Below, in pieces: positions 1 to 8,715 of a stretch of DNA of 64,000 nt. The DNA lies in NCBI RefSeq assembly GCF_030734285.1, contig NZ_CP132294.1:3348001-3412000 (forward strand), in the 5' to 3' direction. The notes below the pieces were generated by a model that saw only the letters and a list, made by a program, of their open reading frames with translations, ran no database searches and was not told where the DNA came from. Positions within the stretch are counted from its first letter, which is position 1. The number at the start of each line of letters is the position of its first letter. This DNA is from Natronococcus sp. AD-5. GTDB taxonomy: Archaea > Halobacteriota > Halobacteria > Halobacteriales > Natrialbaceae. Both the position numbers and the translations under genes were made by a program.

Positions 1-172
1 TGGGCCGAGACGTGACGATGCGGACCAGTCACGTGTGAACGATCGGTTCGGGAGACCACCGGCGCGGGCGACTCGTTCGTCACGGCTGAGCCGCGGCCGA
101 CCGGCCCGTTCCTGCGGCATCCAAAAGTACCATACCGCCACGCGACCCAGTGGACCGTATTCAGGTGGTTAC

Positions 173-1285
173 GTGACCGAAAAACGCGAATACAGAGACG
201 ACTATCCCGACAAGACGCTGTACATCCCGGGCCCGACCGAGGTGCGCGAGGACGTCATCGAGGCGATGTGCGAGCCGATGTTCGGCCACCGGATGGACCG
301 TATGACGGACCTCTACACGACCATCGTCGAGGATACGAGGGAGTTCCTCGGCACCGACAGCGACGTCATCGTTCTCACCGGCTCGGGGACCGAATTCATG
401 GAGAGTTCGATCCTCAACCTCGTCGACGAGAACGTGCTCGTGACGACCTGCGGCAGCTTCAGCGAGCGACAGGCCAACGTCGCCGAACGGCTGGGCAAGA
501 CCGTCGATACGCTCGAGTACGAGTGGGGGCAGGCCGTCAAGCCCGAGGACGTTCGCGAGGCGCTCGAGGAGAGCGAAACGGAGTACGACGTCGTCACCTG
601 CGTGATGAACGAGAGTTCGACCGGGGTCCGCAACCCCGTCGAGGAGATCGGCGACGTCGTCGCCGAGTACCCGGACACCTACTTCGTCGTCGACGCCGTC
701 TCGTCGCTGGGCGGCGACTACGTCGACATCGACGAACACGGCATCGACGTCATCTTCACGTCGGTTCAGAAGGCGTTCGCCATGCCGCCGGGCCTCGCCG
801 TGTGCGTCGTCAGCGACGACGCCTACGAGCGCGAACTCGAGAAAGAGTCGGCGTCGTGGTACGGGGGCTTCCAGCGCACGCTCGACTACTACGACCGGAA
901 GGGCCAGACTCACTCCACGCCGGCGATTCCGGTCATGCTCGCGTATCGAAAGCAGATGAAACACATGCTCGAGGAGAGCCACGACGCGCGCGACCGGCGC
1001 CACCGCGAGATGGCCGAGTACACCCGCGAGTGGGCCCGCGAGCACTTCGATATGTTCCCCGAGGAGGGCTACGAGTCCCAGACGGTGAGCTGTATCGAGA
1101 ACACGCAGGGGATCGACGTCGCCGAGACCATCGACGCCGTCTCCGAGGAGTACGACATGGTCTTCTCGAATGGCTACGGGTCGGTGCTCGGCGAGGAGAC
1201 GTTCCGCATCGGGCACATGGGCGAACACGACGTCGAATCGATCAAGGCGCTGACCGACGCTATCGAAGACGTCGCGGGACTGTAA
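173..1285 (+). CDS. Class V aminotransferase (alanine-glyoxylate / serine-pyruvate type)
   Basis: This is a PLP-dependent fold-type I aminotransferase of about 370 residues, the usual size for the alanine-glyoxylate aminotransferase family. The N-terminus carries the family signature YIPGPTEV, followed by a phosphate-binding segment TGSGTEFMESS. The PLP lysine is Lys200 in the motif TSVQKAFAMPPG. A GTG start at 173 is preferred because homology begins just after it; the open frame reaches further upstream, but that extension is Arg-rich and non-homologous in look. The substrate cannot be fixed from sequence: glyoxylate, pyruvate or another small oxo-acid are all possible. A decayed copy of its last ~45 codons lies downstream at 2805-2945, beyond the convergent subtilase gene. 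The family is clear, the exact reaction uncertain. Confidence 0.9.
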   Translation: MTEKREYRDDYPDKTLYIPGPTEVREDVIEAMCEPMFGHRMDRMTDLYTTIVEDTREFLGTDSDVIVLTGSGTEFMESSILNLVDENVLVTTCGSFSERQANVAERLGKTVDTLEYEWGQAVKPEDVREALEESETEYDVVTCVMNESSTGVRNPVEEIGDVVAEYPDTYFVVDAVSSLGGDYVDIDEHGIDVIFTSVQKAFAMPPGLAVCVVSDDAYERELEKESASWYGGFQRTLDYYDRKGQTHSTPAIPVMLAYRKQMKHMLEESHDARDRRHREMAEYTREWAREHFDMFPEEGYESQTVSCIENTQGIDVAETIDAVSEEYDMVFSNGYGSVLGEETFRIGHMGEHDVESIKALTDAIEDVAGL

Positions 1286-1333
1286 ACCGACGGTCGAATT
1301 CTCACCGACTTACTCGGAGTCGCTCGCCGACGG

Positions 1334-2710
1334 CTACCGAAACAGCCCGCGAAGACGTTCGAGGGCGCCGGCGACCAGGTCGACGAACCGCTCGAGCACC
1401 GACGCGAACCGATCGAAGAGGGAGCCCGTCCACTCGCCGGTAGCGGATCTGTCGCTCCGGTCCCCGCCGCGGTCGTCACCGTCGGTCGCGCGGTCGTCGC
1501 CGACCGCCGCGCGGGCGTCCACGAGTCCGTCCCCTTCCTCGCAGGTTCCGAGCACCTCCGCCGCCGTCTCGGCGAGGATTCGCCGGACCGGCTCGTTCGG
1601 TCCCGGTCCCTCCTCGTCGCGCGTCTCCCAGAGGAGCGCCGCGACGCCGGTGACGAACGGGGTGGCGACGCTCGTCCCGCTCGCCTCGGCGTACCGGTTA
1701 TCCACGGTGGTCGAGACGACGTCGGTGCCCGGCGCCAGCAGATCGACGGCCGCGCCGACGCTGCTGTAGGACGCCAGCGTGTCGTCCTCGTTCATCGCGG
1801 TGACCGCGACGACGTCGGGGTGGGTGGCGGGGTAGGTCATCGTCTCCGCCTCGCACGATCCGTCGCCATCGTTTCCCTCGTTGCCGGCCGCACAGAGCAG
1901 GAGGTGTCCCGCCGAATGCGCCGCCTCGATCGCCCGATCCACGGCGTCGCTCTCCGACTCGCCGCCGAGGCTCATCGAGATCACCTCGACGTCGTTCGAC
2001 ATGCACCAGTCGATTCCGGCGACCAGCTCGCTGTACCGGCCGGATCCGTCGTCCCCGAGCACTTTCACGGCGTGTAGGTTCGCGCCCGGCGCCGCACCGA
2101 CGACTCCGACGTCGTTGTCGACCGCGCCGGCGACCCCCGCGACGTGCGTCCCGTGGCCGTGGCGGTCCTCGTAGTCGCCGGGACCGCCGTCGCTGGTGAA
2201 GTTCCGCCCCCCGGCGACCGAGACGCTACAGTGATCCGACTCGATACCCGTGTCGAGAATTCCTACGTCGACGCCCGTTCCGTCAGGTTCGACGGCGTCG
2301 GCGCCGATCCGCTCCAGTCCCCAGGACGACCGCTGGCTCGGGTGAGCGGAACAATCGGTCTCGCCGCCGGGGTCCAGAATATCCGATAGGGACGGCGACC
2401 AGTCCGAGGGGATCCCCGTCTCCTCGTCCTCCTCCACGGACGCCACGCGGCGATCGTCGAGCAGGTCCGTCCGTCCGTCTGCCGGAACCTCCGCGACGAC
2501 GAACTCGAAGTTGTCGTACTCGAGGACCGTGGTCCCGCCGACGTCTTCGATGACGCCGACGAGTTCACCGAGTCCGTCGATCAGTCCCGTCCGCGGGTGA
2601 ACGAACACCCTGTCCCTGTCGGTTTCCGCGGCCGACGCGGGCGTACCGAGCAGACCGACCGCGGCGCCGGCCCCGACACATTCGAGTACCCGCCGTCGAC
2701 TGAGTTGCAT
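1334..2710 (-). CDS. Tat-exported subtilisin-like serine protease (S8 family)
   Basis: This 458-residue protein begins with a twin-arginine signal (LSRRRVLE, residues 3-10, then a hydrophobic stretch ending at ASA), so it is exported folded. Residues ~30-100 resemble an I9-type propeptide. The catalytic triad is visible: Asp153 (GILDTGI), His186 (HGHGTHVAG) and Ser347 (SGTSVATP), with the oxyanion Asn277 (AAGNEG). After the catalytic domain there is a short Asp/Arg-rich linker (GDDRATDGDDRGGDRSDRS) and an amphipathic C-terminal helix in place of a PPC or PKD domain. The start at 2710 is chosen because the Tat signal begins there. It is convergent with the aminotransferase and sits between that gene and a decayed copy of its 3' end, so it may have arrived with that rearrangement (inference). 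Confidence 0.93.
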   Translation of the reverse strand: MQLSRRRVLECVGAGAAVGLLGTPASAAETDRDRVFVHPRTGLIDGLGELVGVIEDVGGTTVLEYDNFEFVVAEVPADGRTDLLDDRRVASVEEDEETGIPSDWSPSLSDILDPGGETDCSAHPSQRSSWGLERIGADAVEPDGTGVDVGILDTGIESDHCSVSVAGGRNFTSDGGPGDYEDRHGHGTHVAGVAGAVDNDVGVVGAAPGANLHAVKVLGDDGSGRYSELVAGIDWCMSNDVEVISMSLGGESESDAVDRAIEAAHSAGHLLLCAAGNEGNDGDGSCEAETMTYPATHPDVVAVTAMNEDDTLASYSSVGAAVDLLAPGTDVVSTTVDNRYAEASGTSVATPFVTGVAALLWETRDEEGPGPNEPVRRILAETAAEVLGTCEEGDGLVDARAAVGDDRATDGDDRGGDRSDRSATGEWTGSLFDRFASVLERFVDLVAGALERLRGLFR

Positions 2711-2804
2711 GCACGGGCCGACGTACAAGTGCAGAATAAGTCTTCTGTGTCTGATGACAATCGTCAGAGATGATAGTTCGCGTCCCCGAGCGGCATCCGT
2801 CGCC

Positions 2805-2945
2805 GAAGAGTACGACATGGTCTTCTCGAACGGCTACGGGTCGGTACTCGGCGAGAAGACGTTCCGAATCGGTCACACGGGCGAACGCGACGTGGAGAGC
2901 ATCGAGGCGGTGAACCGACGCCATCGAGGACGTCGCCGGCCAGCG
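2805..2945 (+). pseudogene. Decayed copy of the aminotransferase 3' end
   Basis: The translation EEYDMVFSNGYGSVLGEKTF matches the C-terminal region of the aminotransferase at 1147-1285. Many differences are synonymous (for example GAG/GAA, AAT/AAC, GTG/GTA, CGC/CGA), with a few replacements (E to K, M to T, H to R, K to E). One extra base in 'gtgaaccgacgcc' shifts the frame before the natural stop. Only the last ~45 codons are present and there is no start, so this is a non-functional fragment. The synonymous divergence suggests it derives from a diverged allele or paralogue rather than from a very recent tandem duplication. Confidence 0.8.
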
Positions 2946-3146
2946 AGCCGATGCTCGATCAGCACCCTCGAGCGTCGTCGGTAGAATTCGGCCGCGGCGT
3001 CGGGTCGGCCGTACGAAAGCATTTTAACGGCCGCGTTCCGTCGGTTCGCGAACGGTACGGAGTGAGGAGGACAAATCGCAGCGCCGAACACGTCATCCGT
3101 ATCACCGCGATCCGATCGCCTAAACGGGAGGGTTCCGGGCGCCGGA
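2946..3146. other. Intergenic stretch without a gene
   Basis: Nothing convincing is coded between the decayed aminotransferase end and the 3' end of the small leftward gene at 3147. A TATA-like 'cattttaacgg' occurs near 3022, but no good reading frame follows it. Confidence 0.5.
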
Positions 3147-3470
3147 CTACCCGGCGTAGGAACTCGTGCCGACGGTTTCGACGTACTCCGCACGACCCGT
3201 CGAACTCGAGCCGTCGAACTCGGTCACGCGAGCGCGAACGCGCAATCCGACGTGGTCCGGTTCGGTACCCTCGACGTACAACAGCGTATCGCCGATTCGA
3301 GCGACGCCGACGCCCTCGTTGGCGGCCGTCGACCGCTCGTCGTCCGAGGTGCCGCGTACCTCGCGTTCCTCGTGCCGGTTGACGAAGACGTCCACCTCGT
3401 CGCCGGGGGAAAGCGACGGATTCGTCGTTCGGAACCGCCACCCCTCGAAGTACTTCCCGGCGAGGCTCAT
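3147..3470 (-). CDS. Small conserved protein, possible TRAM/OB-like fold, coupled to NhaC
   Basis: A 107-residue soluble acidic protein whose ATG overlaps the stop of the upstream NhaC gene (ATGA at 3467-3470), so the two are almost certainly translated together. It begins MSLAGKYFEGWRFRTTNPS and contains 'GVGVARIGDTLLYVEGTEPD', followed by 'GLRVRARVTEFDG'. This beta-rich pattern is reminiscent of TRAM/OB modules, but I do not recognise the family with certainty. No membrane segment or metal motif is visible. Its coupling to an antiporter suggests an accessory or regulatory role, which is inference only. Confidence 0.75.
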   Translation of the reverse strand: MSLAGKYFEGWRFRTTNPSLSPGDEVDVFVNRHEEREVRGTSDDERSTAANEGVGVARIGDTLLYVEGTEPDHVGLRVRARVTEFDGSSSTGRAEYVETVGTSSYAG

Positions 3471-5035
3471 ATTCGAGCCACCTCCTCGGGTTGGCGGTCG
3501 ATGGTGTACTCCCGCCCGAAGCCGGTGAGCGCCGCGACGACGAACACCGCGACCAAGAGCCAGCCGTGGAAGACGTACGGGAAGACCTCGACCGGGTTGA
3601 CGACCATCCCGGGCTCGAACCAGTCGTACGTCTCGGGCAGATCCCGCATCGCGGCGAAGCCGACGAGGACGCCTCCCGACCACGGGAAGATGTATCCCAG
3701 CGCGGCCGTCTGGGCGTCGAGGATGTTCGCCCGCCGGTAGCCGTTGATGTTGTACCGTTCGCCCACCCTCGAGATGTACGGGCCGATCGCCACTTCGGCC
3801 GCGGTGTTGATCGTGATCGCCGCGTTGATCAGCGCCGTGGTGCCGACCATCGTCAGCTCCGCGTTCCGGACGTTCGTCGCCAAGTTATCGAGGGTCCAGT
3901 CGAGAACCGCCTCGAAGGCGCCGCCGCGGATCATGATCTGTGCTGCACCGATGATGAACAGCACGAGGATCGACAGCGCGAAGAAACCGGACGCGCCGTC
4001 GATGATACTTCCGCCGAAGCCGACGTCGGCCGGGTCGACGATCTCGAGGAACGGCAAGAACGCCATCTCCTCGGACAGCGGCGCGTCGGCGGGCGCCCGG
4101 AAGACGATCATATCGCCGAGCGACGCGAGGCCGAGCGCGAGGTTCAACACGAACGCGACGACGATTCCCCACGAGATCGCTTCGACGATGTGCCGGCCGG
4201 CGACCGCCGTCGCGATCACGACGCCCATCGAGAGCAAGTGGACCAGCCCCGCGGGTTCGCTCTCCTCGATGAAGATCTCCTGGGCCTCGCCCGCGATGTC
4301 GAGACCGGGCATCGCCGCGCTGGCGAGGACGTAGCCGGCGAGCGCGAGCAGGGCCGCGATGATGGCGTACTTGAATCTCGAGGCGACGACGCCGCCGATG
4401 TCGGAGTCCTGGGTGACGGCGCTGACGATCGTCGTGTCGCTGACGGGTGCGAGGTTGTCGCCGAAGATGGCGCCCGACAGCACCGCGCCGAACATCAACA
4501 CCGGATTGGCTCCAAGCAGGACGCCGGCGGGGAAGAACAGGACGATGAAGGCGACGGTCGTCCCGTAGCCCGTACCGATCCCGGTCGCGAGCAGCGCCGC
4601 CAGCACGAACGTGACCGCCGGGAATAACAGCGCGCCGACGCCCGCGAGGTCGGCCAGCCAGACGAGCCCACCGACGAAGCCGCCGGCCTGCATCGTCTCG
4701 GCGAACATACCGGCCCAGATCCAGGCGACGATCGCCGTGACGGCGACCGGTTGGGTCATCCCCTCGAAAATGGTGTTCGCGTAGGTCTTCCAGGAACCCT
4801 TCACGAAGAACAACCCGAGGATGAGACCGATGAGAATGCCCGCGACGAGGCCGCCCTCGTCGGCGACACGCCACAGAGCGGTCTGCGCGATCGCCCAGAC
4901 GATGAAAAAGGCGATGGGGAACGCGCTCATTCCCCGACCGCCGTAAAACGCTATTTCCGCTGCGTCGTCCGACGATTGCGCGAACTCGTCGGGAATCGAT
5001 TCGTCCCCACCCGTGGGATCATCCCTGTCGGACAT
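3467..5035 (-). CDS. nhaC: Na+/H+ antiporter, NhaC family
   Basis: A 522-residue polytopic membrane protein with about 11-12 hydrophobic segments, typical in length for the NhaC/ArsB-like ion transporter superfamily. It has a short acidic soluble N-terminus (residues 1-35) before the first helix. Family-like segments include GAIFGDNLAPVSDTTIVSA in the middle and 'INTAAEVAIGPYISRVGERY' followed by 'ANILDAQTAALGYIFPWSGG' near the C-terminus. It would exchange cytoplasmic Na+ for protons, which fits a high-salt lifestyle. It is the upstream gene of a two-gene leftward unit with the small protein at 3147-3470. Family assignment is firm; ion specificity is inferred from the family. Confidence 0.92.
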   Translation of the reverse strand: MSDRDDPTGGDESIPDEFAQSSDDAAEIAFYGGRGMSAFPIAFFIVWAIAQTALWRVADEGGLVAGILIGLILGLFFVKGSWKTYANTIFEGMTQPVAVTAIVAWIWAGMFAETMQAGGFVGGLVWLADLAGVGALLFPAVTFVLAALLATGIGTGYGTTVAFIVLFFPAGVLLGANPVLMFGAVLSGAIFGDNLAPVSDTTIVSAVTQDSDIGGVVASRFKYAIIAALLALAGYVLASAAMPGLDIAGEAQEIFIEESEPAGLVHLLSMGVVIATAVAGRHIVEAISWGIVVAFVLNLALGLASLGDMIVFRAPADAPLSEEMAFLPFLEIVDPADVGFGGSIIDGASGFFALSILVLFIIGAAQIMIRGGAFEAVLDWTLDNLATNVRNAELTMVGTTALINAAITINTAAEVAIGPYISRVGERYNINGYRRANILDAQTAALGYIFPWSGGVLVGFAAMRDLPETYDWFEPGMVVNPVEVFPYVFHGWLLVAVFVVAALTGFGREYTIDRQPEEVARI

Positions 5036-5262
5036 CGGACCACCGGAACGGTAATCGATACCCTGTTACAAATAGCCCTGCCTACGTTCATCCCGTTTGG
5101 CGACGAATACATCAGTTAACCACCCCGAAACCGCCGATTGGTACCGAACGCCGGAAATCGTGGAACGAACCGTCCGCCGGGACGCGATCGTCGGAACCAT
5201 CGCTCGGAATCCGTGGAGACGTCGCTCGAAATCGTCGCCGTCGGTGGTCGATCGAAAAGTCG

Positions 5263-5553
5263 CTACTGGATGTGTCCTTCGCGCCGGAGCTGGTCGGCCT
5301 CGCTCTTCTCGTAGCGCCAGGTGATGTCGGCCTTCTCGTCCTGCCAGTCCCAGGGCTCGACGAGAACGACGTCGTCCTCGCGGATCCAGATTCGCTTTTG
5401 CATCTTCCCGGGGATGCGCGCGGTGCGCTCCGTCCCGTCGGCGCATCGTACCTTGACGCGGTTCGCTCCGAGCATGTTGGTGACGGTCGCGAAGACCTCG
5501 TCGTCGTCGGGCATCCGGAGGTTCTTCCGACCGCCGTCACCGTCGTCGCTCAT
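5263..5553 (-). CDS. eif1A: Translation initiation factor aIF-1A
   Basis: A 96-residue S1/OB-fold initiation factor, the archaeal homologue of eIF1A and bacterial IF1. It binds near the A site of the small subunit and promotes scanning and initiator-tRNA placement. The OB core is seen as [19 protein letters not shown], then [20 protein letters not shown], with the eIF1A-specific C-terminal segment [21 protein letters not shown]. Length and motif order match haloarchaeal orthologues. The N-terminal [14 protein letters not shown] is the usual short basic tail. Confidence 0.95.
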   Translation of the reverse strand: MSDDGDGGRKNLRMPDDDEVFATVTNMLGANRVKVRCADGTERTARIPGKMQKRIWIREDDVVLVEPWDWQDEKADITWRYEKSEADQLRREGHIQ

Positions 5554-5679
5554 ACCGCGTGCTTCGGGTTCGATGGGTTTAATGCTTTATCGATACCGAC
5601 GGCCGGATCGCTATCCGTCGTCGGTCCGGCACTGCGGCGAACCACGTCGTTTATTTTTCTCGCCTGACCAGATCACCAT

Positions 5680-5859
5680 ATGCTGAAAAATCTCGGACCG
5701 CTCGGAATCGGCGGCGTCGTGATTCTGCTGGTCGGAATCGCGCTCATCGCCTACGAAAGTCTTCTGGTCGCTGCGGGAATCGCGCTCGTCCTCGCCGGGC
5801 TCGGCCTCGTCGTCAAGGCGCTCGTCTCGGGCGTCCTCCGGCAGTTCGGGATGGTCTGA
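5680..5859 (+). CDS. Small two-helix membrane protein, 59 aa
   Basis: A short reading frame begins at ATG 5680 and ends at TGA 5857-5859. It encodes a very hydrophobic protein: MLKNLGPLGIGGVVILLVGI, an Ala-Tyr-Glu turn, a second helix, then VKALVSGVLRQFGMV. A TATA-like 'gtttatttttc' lies about 25-35 bases upstream, as expected for a leaderless haloarchaeal message. Proteins of this size and pattern are common in haloarchaea and have no assigned function. The composition and promoter position argue that it is real. Confidence 0.7.
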   Translation: MLKNLGPLGIGGVVILLVGIALIAYESLLVAAGIALVLAGLGLVVKALVSGVLRQFGMV

Positions 5860-5947
5860 TAGACGGCCCGGGCCGATCTGGTTCTGCTCCCGCGTTCGAG
5901 ATCCGGCGCCTCCCAAGCGTTTTGGACCGCCGCGGCCTTGCTGGCGT

Positions 5948-6202
5948 ATGGACTACACGCTTCAGTACTACGATCTCGTGCTGATAAGTATCGCCGCGAG
6001 CCTCGCGGTCGGCGTTCTCGTCGGCTACGCGACGCCGGTCGCGCTCGAGGTGGCGATCGTCGGACTGGGCGTCGTCGCGATCGCGATCATCGGACACGCG
6101 CTGTTCGTCAACGGGCCCGTCGACGAGGTCGACGACCTGACCGAGGAGGTCGAACTCGAGGAGGTCCCGCAGGTGCTTTCGCCGCTCGAGTCGCCGGAGT
6201 GA
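5948..6202 (+). CDS. Small membrane protein with acidic C-terminal tail, 84 aa
   Basis: Two predicted membrane helices (about residues 9-30 and 33-55) are followed by a strongly acidic cytoplasmic-type tail (VDEVDDLTEEVELEEVPQV). No catalytic motif is visible. It lies head to tail with the 59-residue membrane protein just upstream and may share a transcript with it. Function unknown; codon use and the acidic tail support a real gene. Confidence 0.75.
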   Translation: MDYTLQYYDLVLISIAASLAVGVLVGYATPVALEVAIVGLGVVAIAIIGHALFVNGPVDEVDDLTEEVELEEVPQVLSPLESPE

Positions 6203-6227
6203 CGACGGCGGCGCGGCCCGCCGGTAG

Positions 6228-8201
6228 TTAGACCTCGTTGTCGCCCGCCCGGTGCTCGCTGATGAGTTGGTCGACCATCGCCGCCTTCCGGTCGCGCGCT
6301 CGTTTCTCGGCCCGGTCGTGCCAGTCGTCGATCACCGCCTCGACGTCGTCCTCGCGGGTGACGGCGAGTTCGTCGACCTCCTGCATCGCGACATCGCCGG
6401 CCGGCCCGACGGGGATCTCGCGGTCGAAGAGAATCTCGTCGGCGACGTCGGAGAGGCCGCCTTCCTTCAGGATGACTCGCGGCTCGAACTCCGCGAGCAG
6501 TTCGGCGGTCGAGCGGCCCGCGCCGCTCGCGTCCCGCAGGTAGACGACGTCGTCGGCCGCGAGGCCGTACTGGTCGTCGGCCTCGCGGATCGCCCCCTTC
6601 GTGAACTTCTCGACCACCTTGACGGGGACGAGCCCCTCCTTCTCCGCGGAGACGTCGCTGAAGTTCGAGTGATCGAGCTTCCAGAGAGCCTTCATCCGCT
6701 CGACCTTCCGCTCGAGGTCCTCGATCCGCTCGCGGGCGTCGTCGCGCTCGCCCTCGAGTCGGTTCGCCTTCCGCTCGAGGCGGGACACCTCGCGGTCCTT
6801 GCGGACTTCCTTGCGCTCCTGCCGGCGGGCGCCGCTGAGGCTCGCCTCGAGTTCGTCGATGCGCTCGTCCTTTTCCTCGATCCGGCCCTCGAGGGTTTCG
6901 ACGTGCGACTGGAGGCGATCGACCTGCCGCTTCAGGTCCTTGATCTGCCGTTCCTCCGCGGTCAGCTCCCGGGGTTCGTGTTCGGTCGACTCCTCCTCGG
7001 GCTCGTCGTCGTCGGTCAGGTCGGTCAGGACGGCCTCGACGCTCTCCTCGCCGGCGACGACGCGCGCGGTGACCTCGCCGCGGTCGATCCCCGGGGGCAG
7101 CTTGTCGGCGATCCGATCGAACTGGTCGGCGTGGGCGTCGACGGCGTACAGCGCGGCCGCCATCGCGTCCCGCTGGTGGTCGTCGTCGTAGGGGTGTTCG
7201 CGCGTCCGGTGTTGTTTCTCGTCGACGGGAATGTCCGTCTCGGGCGTCCAGCCCGCGGCGTCGAAGCTCCGGCGGAACTTCTCGACCGTCTCGGGCATCG
7301 GCGTGACGTCCGCCGCCACGATGACCGGTCGGCCGCGCTCGACGATCCACTCGATCACGTCCGCGGTGTCGCTCGTTCGCGAACTCCAGACGTCCAGCAC
7401 CTCGCCCTCGAGGCCGACGATCGCGACCGCGGTCGTCGTCCCCGGATCGATGCCGACGACGACGTGATCCCGGCGTTTCGCGAGGGGCCGGAACTCGATG
7501 CCGTCGCGGCGCTCGCGCTCGATTTCGACGCGGACGTCGCCCGAGCGGTTTCGCGAGACGGGGATATCCTGGGGACGGGCCGTGACGGTGAAGACCGCGT
7601 TGGCGAACCCGCCGTAGGCTTCCCGAACCTCGCGCTCGTACTCGAGGTTCGCCTCCTCGAGTTCGGATTCGACCTCGCGGGCCCGTTTCTTGACCGAGCC
7701 GTGGATGCGGCGCGTGTAGCGATCCTCGCTCCAGCCGCCGCTGCCGGTCGAGCGGCCCCTCGAGACCTTGACCGTCGTGGTGTCCGTGAAGGCGGAGACC
7801 TCGTGGCCGACGTTGTGGGCGGCCAGCCGGGCGGCCGCTTCGGCCTCCTTCATCGGCTGCTTGCCGTACGGAACGCCGTGGCGTTTCGCGACCCGGGAGA
7901 GCGGTTCGGGCTGTTCGGCTCCCGTCACCTGGACGAGCTTCGTTTCGGCAGGAAGAGATCCGAGAAAGTGGATCAGCTGGTCCTTGTCCGCCGCGAGTTC
8001 GTACATGTTGTCCGTCGCGACGATCGCCGGCTCCTCGTCGTCGATCAATCGGCTGAGTTTTCGGTGGGTGACGACGTCGCGCGCGACGTCGTCGCCGTCG
8101 TAGGCGGCCAGCGCGTACGACGGCGCGTCCCCGCGCACGTCCCCGCTCTGAACGTCGACGCCGAAGACGACTGCATCGAGCGCACTCGTTCGCGTGCTCA
8201 C
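6228..8201 (-). CDS. DUF460 protein: RNase H-fold nuclease-like domain with coiled coils
   Basis: This 657-residue protein matches the archaeal DUF460 family. An N-terminal domain (~1-160, 'DAVVFGVDVQSGDVRGD') is followed by an RNase H/RuvC-like core near 245-400 with HVVVGIDPGTTTAVAIVGL, an internal Asp in 'VIVAADVTPMP' and a late acidic pair in 'YDDDHQRDAMAAALYAVDA', the arrangement expected of RuvC-like catalytic acids. Residues ~430-540 form a long coiled coil ('KDLKRQVDRLQSHVETLEGR' onward), and a C-terminal domain follows. The family is conserved in archaea but biochemically uncharacterised; a role in nucleic-acid processing is inferred from the fold. The acids look intact, so activity is plausible. 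Confidence 0.88.
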   Translation of the reverse strand: MSTRTSALDAVVFGVDVQSGDVRGDAPSYALAAYDGDDVARDVVTHRKLSRLIDDEEPAIVATDNMYELAADKDQLIHFLGSLPAETKLVQVTGAEQPEPLSRVAKRHGVPYGKQPMKEAEAAARLAAHNVGHEVSAFTDTTTVKVSRGRSTGSGGWSEDRYTRRIHGSVKKRAREVESELEEANLEYEREVREAYGGFANAVFTVTARPQDIPVSRNRSGDVRVEIERERRDGIEFRPLAKRRDHVVVGIDPGTTTAVAIVGLEGEVLDVWSSRTSDTADVIEWIVERGRPVIVAADVTPMPETVEKFRRSFDAAGWTPETDIPVDEKQHRTREHPYDDDHQRDAMAAALYAVDAHADQFDRIADKLPPGIDRGEVTARVVAGEESVEAVLTDLTDDDEPEEESTEHEPRELTAEERQIKDLKRQVDRLQSHVETLEGRIEEKDERIDELEASLSGARRQERKEVRKDREVSRLERKANRLEGERDDARERIEDLERKVERMKALWKLDHSNFSDVSAEKEGLVPVKVVEKFTKGAIREADDQYGLAADDVVYLRDASGAGRSTAELLAEFEPRVILKEGGLSDVADEILFDREIPVGPAGDVAMQEVDELAVTREDDVEAVIDDWHDRAEKRARDRKAAMVDQLISEHRAGDNEV

Positions 8202-8715
8202 GGAGGGCTATAGGGTCGAGTCGCGTATAAATCCGACGCGGAATCGCACGACTCGCAGCGGGATCGTTGTGGCTCGCTCGGCCGATTAGGCACCGTTCGA
8301 GACGAGGCAGAACCTCTGCCACCCGGTCTCCACGAGGCGGAGCGCACGATGCACTTCCGTCTGCGATCGATACGACGCCGGGACGATCCGTTGATTCCGC
8401 CCGGCGGGCATACCTCGCGCGACCGCACGAGGAGTTCCAGACGACGAACCGTACGGTTCACGAGCCCGAGAACGTCGACGCGTCCGGCGGCGAGCGGGAT
8501 TTCGCTCTCGGAGTCGGACGTGGAGTACTGCCAGGAACCGTACCAGCCGATTTCGGTCTCCGATCACGAGCAGGAGCCGGCGTGCGTTCCCGCAAGGGGC
8601 GTGGTTTCAGTATTCAATATCAACTACTGTCAAACAAACGGTGGATCCGGGGTTTTATCCTGTTGGGTGCCATCACATACCACGAAGAGGGAGCGTAACA
8701 CAGGGGTGAACGTCC
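8202..8715. other. 514-bp intergenic region with a nested hairpin
   Basis: The region lies between the DUF460 gene and the GvpH-like gene, which read away from each other. No convincing gene is present. A nested inverted repeat occurs at 8299-8330: outer arms GAGAC/GTCTC and inner arms GGCAGA/TCTGCC with an ACC loop. The last ~110 bases are more AT-rich ('caatatcaactactgtcaaa', then 'ggttttatcc') and probably hold the promoter of the rightward gene. Confidence 0.5.

Noticed and set aside
161-1228. Long minus-strand open frame opposite the aminotransferase gene
   Set aside because: It is an antisense shadow created by high GC and third-position bias; its composition is Arg/Val/Leu-rich, with no domain, and the sense strand encodes a clear enzyme.
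8198-8461. 87-codon minus-strand frame after the DUF460 gene start
   Set aside because: Arg/Ser-rich composition, no ribosome or promoter context, and no family resemblance.
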